From NCBI GenBank assembly GCA_003290165.1, contig QNQO01000799.1, forward strand, positions 310,001 through 374,000: DNA of 64,000 nt, written 5' to 3'. Below the pieces are notes generated by a model. That model was not told where the DNA came from and ran no database searches. It saw nothing but the letters and a program-made list of their open reading frames with translations. Position 1 is the stretch's first letter, and every line of letters starts with the position of its first letter. The translations under genes were made by a program, and so were the position numbers. This DNA comes from Berberis thunbergii (Eukaryota; Streptophyta; Magnoliopsida; Ranunculales; Berberidaceae). Of this stretch, positions 11,303 through 41,547 are shown piece by piece.

Positions 11303-11829
11303 AAAGAGTCAAATCACTTGAACTCAAGCAACATTCTTGTATGTCTTTCACATCCACAAATTTGAGGATGGTGATGCTATAATTACCAGAGATAAATGCA
11401 GTGACTGATCTCATGAAAACCTAATCATAAAAACACTGAGGATGAACTATTGCAGACTAAAATAAATTTTCATATAAAATTAGCTCCCTTAATAAGGGGA
11501 GAAATAAATTGACCAGATTGTTTAAAAAAGAATAGTTTTGAATTTATATTTCAAGTTAAGAACAAAATGACTCATCAATAGGAATTAATCCCTGAATCAG
11601 TGTCCTTTCAGCTACCTCTCCCAATAACAGTCAGTAATTTCCCAAGTGGCGAGGTTGTATACATTTTGTCAAACTATTTGTTATCCATGTATAATTTGGA
11701 CAAATATTCAGCTACAGTAAAGCCCTAAACACATTATCCCCACTGCTGTAAGCTAATCATAATCGCAACATTTTCAAAAAGCTTACACTGGTTGTGGCAG
11801 TAGGTCAAAAATACTCTGCAGCTGATTCT
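11303..11829 (-). other. SRP54 3' UTR and downstream region
   Basis: Sequence past the TAG at 11830-11832 on the minus strand. It probably contains the 3' UTR and poly(A) site. I could not fix a polyadenylation signal with confidence. Confidence 0.4.
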
Positions 11830-31109
<19,280 letters not shown>

Positions 31110-31297
31110 ATTAGCTAATCAAGGAAAACGAATCACCTCTGCAAAAAAAATGCTCCACAAAAACACAATAAAGAACTCAAATCAGAAAGGTTTTCAACCA
31201 AAATAACCCAAGAAATATTTTTTTTAATTGCACAGTACCTGTGTAGTTGCTTCTACCTGAGTAATGAATCGAATCAGTCTTAGATTGGGTTCAATCC
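31110..31297 (-). other. Probable SRP54 5' UTR segments
   Basis: On the minus strand the ATG at 31109 is preceded by leader 31138-31110, which follows a T-rich tract and CAG acceptor. Further upstream, 31297-31239 is bounded by TTTCAG and CAG|GTACTG and has no ATG, so it may be a non-coding leader exon. A further leader exon with a donor near 32889 (CAGAG|GTATGA) is possible. These boundaries are read from splice signals only. Confidence 0.4.
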
Positions 31298-31784
31298 CTG
31301 AAAGAAAAATATAGAACTCAATCCCAGAAATGATTCTTCAAAAAAAAAATGTAAAAATGCTCATTACCTCCAAAATTCTGAAAATTAATCGATTAAACCG
31401 ATTGGAACTACATTAGAGAAACAAAATAAGAAAAAGAAAAAAATTTAAAAGCTAAAAATGAATTCCATCTAATGCATTGGGTTCAACTCAATCAGAAAAC
31501 CAAAATTAGCAACAAAAATAAATAATACATAAAATCTAAAAATTAATCAATCAATGGAATCGATTCAGTGTAAATAGATGGATTGCAATTTAGCGTATCT
31601 CTAATCTTCTTAACCCCTTCCCATGGATATAACTAGAATGAAAAAATGGGAATGTCAAGCTCCCTCGATAGCCGAAAACATCCTAGCGGCTTGGAACCCC
31701 TTACTTTTAAGGGTACTCTTCATCAGGGACATCCACAAGGAATTCATTAGCAATCACTTCCATTCATCTCATCAGACCATCTGT

Positions 31785-31945
31785 ACTGAATGGTGATCTG
31801 ACTGAGGATGTGTACATGACTCCCCCTCCTAGTGTTCCTCACAAGCCTGGTGAAGTCTACATGCTTCGCAAGGCTGTATATAGTTTCAAACAAGCACCGC
31901 GTGCTTGGTTTGAGCAGTAGCGAAGGAGTGTCTGAGCTATTCTAG
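31785..31945 (+). pseudogene. Ty1/copia reverse transcriptase fragment
   Basis: The plus-strand translation reads 'LNGDLTEDVYM' and then 'KAVYSFKQAPRAWFEQ', the copia RT block (LNGDLxEEVYM...KALYGLKQAPRAWF). A stop follows at once. It is a small orphan fragment antisense to SRP54 and within its likely 5' leader intron. The surrounding 31640-32400 may be more of the same element, but nothing else there is recognisable. Confidence 0.8.
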
Positions 31946-32399
31946 AGGAACGGGCTTTTGTGTTGTTAGCAATGTTGGTAGGCATTGGCCTTAGGGGGTG
32001 GTGCGTATTACCAGGATAAAAAATGGGTTATTGAGCTGAATGATAACGCCCAATGTATTCGACTGGTCGCCTGTGTTGAGTCCGGATTATAACATCCACA
32101 TTAGGAATGGAAAGACATGAGCAGCTAGTGAGGGAACTACTATTGAGATTATTCGGACCATATTTCCAAGTATCATCCTAATGTTCATTGCAATCGATTT
32201 TCTGCTCGATTGATCCATTATGTAACCCTAGACAAAGAAGAGACAGGAGAGGGACCTTTCGAGGAAGAGGAGGGAGACAAATGAGTAGTTGCAGTTGTCA
32301 GAGGAAGCACAGGTCGCTGGAGACTATTTGCCTCGATTTCAAAGGAGGGTTTTGGACGGATGGAAGGACAGGAACGACTTAAGTGGTATACCACATAGC

Positions 32400-33355
32400 G
32401 GTGAAGACTGAGTGAAATGAGAGAAAGTGAACAAAACCAAACATCTTTAATTCACTACTAGTTCAAGTTAAGAAAGTTGAACAAATAATACTACATTGTT
32501 AGACAAGAATATACACGCGATTTCTTTTTTCCCATGAACCTTAATCATCATTGTTACTGGTACAATCTAAAAGTAAAACATAAGGAACAAGCGACGACAC
32601 CACCCCTATGTGCCTATCAATCACATAAGTACAATCATATACTGAAAAAAAGGGGGAAGTTTAAAAAAAAAAAAAAACCCTAGTTATGTTTGATCGATAT
32701 CTAAGTTGAAGATTAACTACTGGTTCGGGAATGTATTTCTCGATTGCAAGTGCATTCGACGGAAAACAAACTCTAATAGTTACAAAACGAAAATATATAC
32801 TTAAAAGTCTGATATTTCTAACAAAAATCAAATAAAGTTTAAAAACAAAAAAGAACCCTTTCTTCGATTTCTCAGATGAAATCATACCTCTGACGATTGG
32901 TCCAGTTGAAGGTTGATTTCTGGACTGATTCGATAGTCTGAACCAATAGAAACTCTGAATGGATTTCAGACGATTGAAGCTCCGAATGGATTGAACTCCT
33001 TGTTTAATTGAACGGAGATGGGATTTCAAGCTCTAAAGAACCAAATATTTTTCTTCAATTGATTTAAAGCTCTGATCGATTGAAGCTTGATTGGGTCTGT
33101 AAACCCTAACGATTGTATAAGAAGGAGATCTTTGAAGGAGGATAACGAGAGGTTGGGGAAGGAGGAGGTTCGAGATTAAGTTGATCCTTAGCTGCTGCGT
33201 TCGGGTTTTGATTTTGATTTCATCAAACTTCGACGGACAGTGAGGGGAGGTTATTCTTTCTTTGGAGAGGAGCTCTTCTTACAGGAATAGAGATTGGGCT
33301 AAAAGGCCTAACTGTAATTAATCTTTTAGATAAACCTGGCCCAAGTAATCTTCAA
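32400..33355. other. Probable SRP54 leader/promoter region
   Basis: No separate gene is seen. The minus-strand open frame 33029-32661 has low-complexity content and overlaps the likely leader. Transcription of SRP54 probably starts in or near 32.9-33.3 kb; no TATA box could be assigned. Confidence 0.35.
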
Positions 33356-33359
33356 TCTT

Positions 33360-33840
33360 GAGGGTTTTTTTTTCCCATCCAAGGTTAGGACGATCCCTTA
33401 GTTTTCATTATAAGTTAATGACGTTATTTAATTCATTTCAGCTAAAATTTTCAGGAAAATTTCGGATGAACAATAGAAACAATGCCAAAGTTTCAACTTG
33501 TTCCTCGAGATATGTGTTTAGATCTATGTCGATAAACAGTATTTTTGGTGTTTAAGGACCACCCTTTGTGGGGGTATATTGTGCCCAATGTGAGCCCTCA
33601 ATTGCTTTGTGAGCATATAGAGAAGTCTACTTCTCACATTTTAACATGTATCTCGAAACACATGTCGAAACAAGTTGAAACTTTGACATGTTGTTTTTAA
33701 CTTTTCAATATTTATATATTTATTTTCAAAATTTGAGCTTAAAATTATAGTTTTCATTAGTCATGTGTATGTAGCATCTTTAATTTACAATGAAAACTAA
33801 GGTATTCTTCGATCAATAAAAACCATTTTTTATCCCTAGT
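33360..33840. mobile_element. Foldback MITE-like element upstream of SRP54
   Basis: Interrupted inverted repeat. 'CCTTAGTTTTCATTATAAGTTAA' at about 33395 pairs with the reverse complement of about 33785-33810 (CCTTAGTTTTCATTGTAAATTAA; shared core CTTAGTTTTCATT). 'CAAAGTTTCAACTTGTT' at about 33486 pairs with about 33673-33689, and 'ATATGTGTTT' pairs with about 33658. The ends look like AGGGTTTTT and its partner ATCCCTA. The centre is unique. Class and target duplication are not settled. Confidence 0.55.
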
Positions 33841-34630
33841 GTGCAATATTTTTTTCGATACTCCTTATAATATTATATGCAAATTTGTTATAAAAAATTG
33901 TATTTGTTAATTTGAAGTTAGCAATACCCTATCGTTAATGTCATTCCCCAAGACTCGGATTAAACAATAAACATGGCTTGACTGTGAGATGTTAACTTTA
34001 TTATAAAGATGCCCTTCCAGATTTAAATGACCTAGTGAACCACAAAACATGTGAGCCGAGATAGACTAAAAGTGCCAACAAAAAATAAAAAATTGACATG
34101 TATGTCAATATCTCGGGGATATTCGTAGGCAACTAAAATATATCTTCCCTCTTTGAAAAGAAATTTTCATTTTCTCCAAACACTCCTCCCCCATCTTTAA
34201 ATTGAACATTTGTCGCCTCTTTTCCAAATCATAGAGCTTTAAAATAGCTTAAGGCATGTGCATAAACAATAATGGTTTATTGTAACTAAAAAGTTAATTA
34301 TCTATATGAATGAACTTTGGGTTTTGAATGGGTAAGCAGTTAGCACCCACATTAAGCCTTGTTAGGGGTGTAAGTATGCAAATTTGCACTCGTAATCACC
34401 CCACGGTAAGCATTGTTAGAAGTGTATACTTGTTAATTGTTGTTAGTGGAGTGTCAAATTTGACAGTGTGTAAAAATGAAGATGTTATTTGAGATTGCGG
34501 CGGCGCAATAAATCTCACCCCTACACAAATGTTTCTGCATCATTGACATTCTCGCATAGATTTGGTTTGTGTCGATGGGTTTTTTTTGAGACAAAACATG
34601 AAGACAACGGAGAAGATGAAAAGAAAAAAG
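33841..34630. other. No gene seen
   Basis: AT-rich sequence between the foldback element and the truncated 3' end of chromovirus A. It may include decayed 3' element sequence; no LTR could be paired. Confidence 0.35.
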
Positions 34631-34639
34631 AGGGTAAAT

Positions 34640-35728
34640 GGATGGAACATGCTTGACCATTAAACACTTTCATTCTTCTGTGTTTGTTTATTGCAGCTTT
34701 GAATTTAGTCCCCTCCAATTTTAGTTTAGCTGCATCTTTGACAGTCACGACATCTGCAACCATATGTTCTACAACAACCCTCATTACTTGGGCTTTATGT
34801 CGCTTCACCAAGTCCACTACATGGTTATGAACGACTATATAAACAATGGAAAATGGCAATATTCCCGTTGCACTGTGGACTCTACCTATGGAAGATCATG
34901 ATCCCATTGTTTTAGCTTTTCACTACAAACATTGCGAACCATATTTCCCAAAGTATGATTTGTAATTTCAGTTAGATTGTTTGTCTGCGGGAGCTATTCC
35001 AATTCAAATTAGTTCCAAATAACCTCCACAAAGTAATCAAAATATGACTAAAAAACTTCGTATCACAATAATAAGTAATGGATTTAAGAACTCCATGTAA
35101 ACGAACAACCTCCCTGAAAAAAAGTTTTGTTATGTTGGATGCATCATTTGTCTTCTTGCGTGCTATAAAGTACACCATTTTGGAAAATCTGTCAACCACA
35201 ACAAAAACAGAATCAACACCCCTTTGTGTTCAGGGTAATCTGAACACAAAAGCCGTAGAAAGTTTTTGCTAAATATCTACAAGAACGGGCAAAGGCATGT
35301 AAAGTTTTATGTTTTGAAATTGTCCCTTCAAAACTTGGCAAGTGTAACATTTTCTCACAATACTCCCCACTTCATAGTTCAAGTGAGGCCAATAAAATCG
35401 CTCCTCCAAGCTGGCTATAGTTTTACCTCAACCCGAGTGATCACTCAATCCTTCTCCATGCAAATCTCGAACCAGTTTCTCATACAAAGAAGAATAGGGA
35501 TGCACAACTTATTGCCTTTGAACAAGTATCACTCACTAAGAATATAATCCGTCGTTTGTTCATATTAACACATGTTGTCCAAATTTCTTTAAGATCATCA
35601 TCAACTTCATATAATTCCTTCAAGCATTCAAATCCCACAACTTCTTGGGCAAAAGTAACTAGCAAAGAAGCTCTCTTGATAAGTGCATCAACAACCCGAT
35701 TCAAAGCACCAGATTTGTGCTTAGTGAC
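34640..35728 (-). pseudogene. Chromovirus A: integrase part of pol (3' segment)
   Basis: Minus-strand Ty3/gypsy pol remnant. Just inside the insertion point of element C it reads '[20 protein letters not shown]', the RNase H-integrase connection of plant chromoviruses. Then come '[13 protein letters not shown]', the integrase zinc region with a finger-like '[11 protein letters not shown]', and the catalytic core piece '[22 protein letters not shown]' (first 20: [20 protein letters not shown]). The C-terminal 'INKHRRMKVFN' lies near 34670. Many stops and frameshifts occur. The segment is the direct continuation of 43289-43520. The end of pol and the 3' LTR are missing or unrecognisable below about 34640. 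Confidence 0.78.
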
Positions 35729-37468
35729 TGATTACGCCCAAACAATACACGCGGTCAATTGCAGTAAAGAATGGGGTGTCGATCCCACGAGGAAAAACGA
35801 TCTACAAAATAAGGTTAAGGAAGACAAACTATGCCAAACTAAAATAAATTCTAACAAATTTAAAATACGAAATTGAATTGAATTTAACGAAAACTAAGTT
35901 TGAGAAAATCACAAGGTTCCAAGAATCCCTCCTAGACTTCACACACCAATTAGTATCGATTCGCTATGATGACTCAACTACGTGTTTCACATCCCAAACG
36001 ACGTAATCGGAAAAATAATCGTTTAATCATTAATATACCCTAATGTAAATGAATTTAAGATTTCACTTTTTCTAAGAAAACACAAAGGTTTGTCATATGT
36101 GATATCTTAAACTTACGATATATCCGGAGACAATACCGTAATAAATGACGATCACATATAACTAACCTACCGGAATCAATTAATCTTTAAACATTCCACA
36201 CATAAGAAAAGCGTGACTAAGCTTATATGGAGAAGAAAAGATAATCACCGGAGTAATAAAAATCTACAAAGAAATCTATGATATCCTTCTCACTGAAATA
36301 ACATAAATTTCTACATTAAATAAAAGTGAGAATCATTAAACATCATTATTCATCGTGAAAACTTAAAGCGAATCAATTACTAATTTAGTTCGTTACATCT
36401 AGGAGTTCACCTCTTCACCTTGCGTGGGGTTTAGTGACTCATGGTGGTGGTGGTCACAGCATCAATGGAGGAGGAACCCATCGCTTCCTGCACGCGCACG
36501 AATCCCGAGGAAAAGAGCTGAAAAGGTTCTGTGGTGGCTCTTAGAAAATCCCGGGGTGCAAATAGCCACAACCGTTTTTCAGATTTGAAAAACGGTTGCT
36601 CCCGCGCGTTTCCGCTGCTCTGCAACTCAGCTTCGTCTCCAGCTCGCCGCGGCCTGTTCCGCCGTGATTCTCCGCTCCTCGCGAGCTTCCTCGCCTCCCA
36701 AGCGCTCCTGTACCTGCAAGAATCAAGAGAGGACGTTAAAGAACAGGGAAAACAGTCGAGAAGATGGACGCAAAACAGGGAGGTGCTCTCCCTGTTTCGC
36801 GGTGATGGTGCTGGCGCGTGGCCTCCTTCGGCGGTGGTCGAGAGAGAGAGAGAAGTGGAGGAGGGAACGACAGGGAGCGAGAGGAAAACGAGGAGCAGCG
36901 GCGGCAGCGAGGAGTTGGACGAGAAACAGGGAGGTGCGCTCCCTGTTTCGCGGCAGAGGTGCGCGCGCGCGGTGGCGATGAGTCGCGTGGTCTCCTTCGG
37001 CGGTTCGTGATGGTGGCGATGAGAGAGATGGAGGAGATAGTGGTGGCGGCTGTGTTCTGAACAGAGAGGACTGTGACGAGGTGAAGGTGGCGAGATGGAT
37101 GTTTTGGTTGACGGTTGCACCGTGAACAAGGTGGTTAGTGGCGGTGGCGAGGACGGTGGCGAGATGGTGGTTGGTTAGTGGCGAGAGACACAGGAGCTAT
37201 GTCTCTGCCTGGATGGAGGACGTGATGGCGCAGACAAGAAAAGATTGGGAAGGAGGCTTAGATATGTGAACCACTCTTTTGTACCACCGCTAGAATCGAC
37301 AAATTAATCATTTTATCAAATTTTGTCGCCTTAATGCGACTTTATCGTTCACGCGCGCAGATTCCTACAAAAACATAAAAGTTGAAATAATTAGAATAAA
37401 ATATATTAATTGAAGCACTAACATATATAAATTAAGGGTCATAATTTGTAATAATTACGTGTATATCA
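35729..37468 (-). repeat. 3' LTR of element C (1740 bp)
   Basis: Left LTR on the plus strand. Its outer half is AT-rich, but the part at about 36420-37260 is GC-rich and has purine/pyrimidine-biased open frames on both strands (up to 232 aa). The same frames in the other copy are broken by a 1-nt indel, so they are not conserved as protein. It contains hairpins such as AACCGTTTTTC/GAAAAACGGTT (36578-36603) and CAGGGAG/CTCCCTG (two, near 36776 and 36927). Confidence 0.92.
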
Positions 37469-37482
37469 AATACCCCCAAACC
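37469..37482 (-). promoter_or_regulatory. Polypurine tract of element C
   Basis: Minus strand GGTTTGGGGGTATT lies directly before the 3' LTR. This purine/G-rich run is where plus-strand DNA synthesis would be primed. Confidence 0.65.
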
Positions 37483-39811
37483 TATATTTTGCTAGTCCTC
37501 GAGCAAAACAAATAAAGAATAAAATCCTAACTCACTTTCGTAGGACTCACGGTTGCACTTACCTTAACGTGCAACAAGACTTTAAACCTCTAGATTACCT
37601 CTAGAGGACGAGTTATAGTCTCGTGAGGGTTTCCAGAAATGCTACCCCCAAACATTACTGACTTAATAAAACAAAATCTATTTTCTAAAAACATAATGCA
37701 AAAGTGTGAGCATTCTTCTTTATTTTCCTTAGAGTAATTTTCTAATTGCTTAGCATTCGAGAAAAACAACAAACTAAAACTGTCACAAAAGTATATCAAT
37801 AGAGTACAATAATTTAATAGTATCTAAAGGTTAAATGAATTTCATAATCATTCTCAACTCGAAGTGTGTGTGTGTGAGGAGCCTTATCAACATAACTCTT
37901 CATCTCATAGTAAAGATGCGACAAGATAACCATTAGAGAAAACGTTTCGACTACAATTCTCTCATGTCGCTCAGAAATGAAACGCTCAGAGATTGGGCAC
38001 TCAGTTTATATGTGAGGAAAAGAATATATTATGGAAAATGCAAACGTCTCACATATAATTATCATGAAAAACGGAATTTTCAAAGAGTGAAATGAATATG
38101 ATCTCATGGACCGGAGTATTGATTACTTTTGAAAATGTTGAACCAAAACACCATAGTTCTTGCCTATTCAATCTCCACATCTATTAAGCTAACTTTCACT
38201 TAAGATCAATCAGGTCTTTACTAGGTTATATTGGGGCTTGGATTATGGCAAACAATAATGGACAAAAAGGATACAAAGATTTTCTGAGAATGGATACACC
38301 CTTGAATAAAACATAGGGCATTGAAGAGCAAATCAATGTTGTACACCATTAACTTTTTCTTCATTATTTTCTTCTTCAATCACTTTTTTTTTTTTGACAT
38401 GCTTTTCCCCATTGATACAATCAAACACTTTTATTTCGAGGGCGCATGAAATATCTTTTTTTTATTTTTTTATTTGCCCATTCCATAAATATATCTCACC
38501 GGATACATTCTCAGAAAATTGGGTAAGGATAAACTAATAGAGGTATTACTCCTTGATTGGAGTAGGTATTGGGAATGGGGATCACAATGAAAAGGCTATC
38601 TAAAGGCTTAAAGGGCTGCAAATGGATATTTATTATTGGGTAGGCTAAAAGGCTAAGAATGGTTTAAAGAAAGAAATGCCTATATCACTTCATAAGTTCT
38701 AGTTAGTACTAGGACATCTCAACTAAATAAAGCAAGAAGTTCTAGTGTAACGATTCAATTTTTATGTCATTCTTAAAGCAATCAATAAGAAATCAAGAAT
38801 AATGAGATCATTAACGAAATAGTGCGGACTCAAGAAAAATCAGAGTTTAATTAATAACCCTCAAGAAATAAAGAATGGCTCAAAACTCACAACGGTTAAG
38901 TCTCCACTATTATTCTAAAGTTTTCTAGTTCAATACCTCACTAATCAACTTCAAATCATGTTGACTTGGCTTATAGTGCATGAATAGTCGAGTTGAGAAG
39001 TCTCACGAAATACATCTAACATAAGGATAATATCAAATACCATGTTTTTCACTAATATAACTATGTGACACGTGCTAGTATGTGTTTTCTCAAAATTAAA
39101 GCAACAAAATCATTCTCTAAAATTAAAAAGAACTCAAAACCTCTTTTTTTTTTTGAATTTTTTGAATTTTTTTTTTATTCACCAAGAGTTCTGATTTCAA
39201 ATGCATTTTCAAGAAGATTTTACACAATTACCATAATCATCTAAGTATTCAATGGAGATTGAGTAGAACACAAAAATGACTCGGTTTAAATGTAAAATAC
39301 GTTTTAAACTCAAAGATTTTTGAAAATTGCATAAAAAGAATCTAATAAACCATACCCCCAAACCTAAATCAAACATTGTCCTCAATGTATAAAATAATAA
39401 TCATGACAAATCAAGGCAAAAGAAAAGAGGAGGGTTAGAGTGATATTACCATGGTGAAGTTTTACCAATTTTAAATAGACAATGTCCTCACAGTCACCAA
39501 AATATAAGAAATTCATACCGACGGGAGAAAGGAACATATGGGATGAAGAGCTCCAAGTGACTCCAATAGCAACACCTAAAATAACCTGAAATACTAAAAG
39601 AAAAACATAAAAGCAACAACCTAAACTAAACTAAAATAATAATAATAAATGAAAAATAAAAGCTGTTATGGAGCTAACGAGTATGAGTGAAACACAACTA
39701 AATAGGGTACTCGAAAATCAATCCAAAATAACAGCAAAGACACACAACTAAGGCTAGGCTGCCTCCTAGGAGCGCTTGGTTTAACGTCGTCAGCTCGACA
39801 TATATTCTCCC
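37483..39811. other. Non-coding interior of element C
   Basis: 2.3 kb of AT-rich sequence where an autonomous relative would carry pol or the spacer. No RT, integrase or protease motif is seen in any frame. It contains a short GT repeat near 37866 and T-tracts near 38382 and 38456. Confidence 0.6.
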
Positions 39812-41292
39812 TCATGAAAGATATACTATGAAGTGACGAGGAAGAACATATGGAACACGCACCTCAAAACCTAGTCTATGATATAAATTAGTCAAAATGG
39901 TGAAGGAATCGTATACCAACAACCTGAAAAGTTGAGGATCAATCCATTCAAAGATAGCAACCACCTGATGTTTCTTCTTGATAGTGCATAGATCCTTGAT
40001 GACCCTCGCATAAGTTGGTTCCTGTTTAAACACATGTGGCAAAGGTGAGTTAATTTTAATCTGGTTCAAGTGTTCTAGAATCTCACCATACATTTTTGAT
40101 TTCTTTCCAGTAGGTCGTAGTGCTTGAGGAAAAGGAACTGAAACTAGAATGTTCTTGTTGGGCTCATCCTCAGGGATGCTCTCATGTGCACATGGGAGGT
40201 GCTTATAGTTGTGGACGAGCTTGACCCATCTAAGATCTTACCACTCTGAGTAGCCATGGCATTAACCTCTTTGACATTCTGAGAGTCTGAAGTAGAGGTT
40301 TGTGTCATAAGTTGGCCCTTCGGATTTGCTTGAGGTTGTGACGGAAATTGGCCCCAAGTTTGTACTGTTAATGAACTTGTCAACTTGCTTATTTGGCTTT
40401 TGATCTCCTTGTTCTCTTCTGCCAACTGTGTCAATGCAACCTCAATTTTTTGATTAGTTTTACCTTGTGCCTCTATAAATGCATGTAATGTGTCTGATAA
40501 GGAACTTGTGTTAGATTGTGCATTGTATGGAGGTGCAGGGTATGACCTAGGTGGTTGTGCCTGTGAGTGTGTAGGTTGGTCGGCCTCAGACCTCCAGCCA
40601 AAGTTAGGGTGATCTCTCCAGCCAGAATTGTCAAAGTTAGGGTGATCTCTCTGTCCAGAATTGTAAGTGTTAGAGAATGGTGAATAAGGCTTATTGTACA
40701 TCCCTAAGGCATTACATTGTTCCTCATAAACCTCTCTCATCTCAGTGAAGGTCGGGCAATCCTGTGCGAAGTGTTCAACTCCCCCGCATATAAAACAGAC
40801 ATCTTGTAGCTCAACTCTGGCAACAGTATGAGTGGGCCTACCATCCTTGGTCTTAAGTGCTTCTAACTCCCTAGTTACTCTATCCAGTTGGGCTCTAAGG
40901 CTATCCTCTTCCCTAAGTTGGTAAACTTCAGCTGGATGTGTTCTATCTGTGCTCTCAGTAGCACTTGGACCAGTCCAAGTATGAGCATTTTCAGCCAAGT
41001 CATTCAGGTACTCAATGGCCTCGTCAGGGTCCTTTTGCAAAAATTCTCCATTACACATCATCTCAAGGAACTGACGTTCTCTACTGGTGAGCCCCTCATA
41101 AAAATAACTAACTAAGCGCCAATTCTCATACCCATGGTGTGGGCATGTATTCAAAAGATCCTTGAACCTTTCCCATGCTTGATATAATATCTCGTTATTC
41201 TTTTGGGTGAAGGTAGAAATCTGTCTCTTAAGACCATTGGTTTTGTGGTGAGAAAAATATTTATTAAAAATGTTTGGGTCATCTCCTCCCAC
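39812..41292 (-). pseudogene. Partial gag of element C (capsid C-terminus, zinc knuckle, tail)
   Basis: The minus-strand open frame 41292-40144 (382 aa) begins inside the retrotransposon gag domain: 'KYFSHHKTNGLKRQISTFTQ', then 'YQAWERFKDLLNTCPHHG', then 'FYEGLTS..ERQFLE'. The capsid N-terminal half is missing. Around residue 165 it has one CCHC zinc knuckle, CFICGGVEHFAQDC. A glutamine/proline-rich linker follows. After a frameshift near 40190 the homology goes on at 40093-39812 ('YGEILEHLNQIKINSPLPHV', 'YARVIKDLCTIKKKHQV'), which is the gag-protease junction region of Athila/Tat-like elements. The apparent ATG at 41292 is not the original gag start; a neighbouring frame reads 'SWEEMTQTFL' just upstream. 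It is likely non-functional as a capsid. Confidence 0.82.
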
Positions 41293-41525
41293 GAACGTAA
41301 GTGGTCTCTATTCCAACTCACACCTCCAATGTTTTTTTTATTTATTTTTAAATTTTATATATTTATTTTTTTTAATTTTTTTAATTTTTTAGAAATAAAA
41401 TAAAGATAAAGATAAAAAAAATTAAACTGGACCTAAAACCTAAAAAATAGAATAAAATAAAATAAAATGAAAAATAAGCAAGAAAAGATAATACCCGAAA
41501 CCTTCTTTGTAGAATGACGCTTGTT

Positions 41526-41542
41526 CCCCGGCAACGGCGCCA
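41526..41542 (-). promoter_or_regulatory. Primer binding site of element C (tRNA-Asp)
   Basis: Minus strand TGGCGCCGTTGCCGGGG, five bases inside the 5' LTR. It is complementary to the 3' end of plant tRNA-Asp(GUC) including CCA. This primer is usual for Athila/Tat-type gypsy elements and fits the gag similarity. Confidence 0.9.
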
Positions 41543-41547
41543 AAATT

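Noticed and set aside
36431..37129. 232-aa open frame in the LTR of element C (and 159-aa frame on the other strand)
   Set aside because: Low-complexity S/P/R/H-rich reading of a GC-rich zone, open on both strands, and broken by a 1-nt indel in the other LTR copy.
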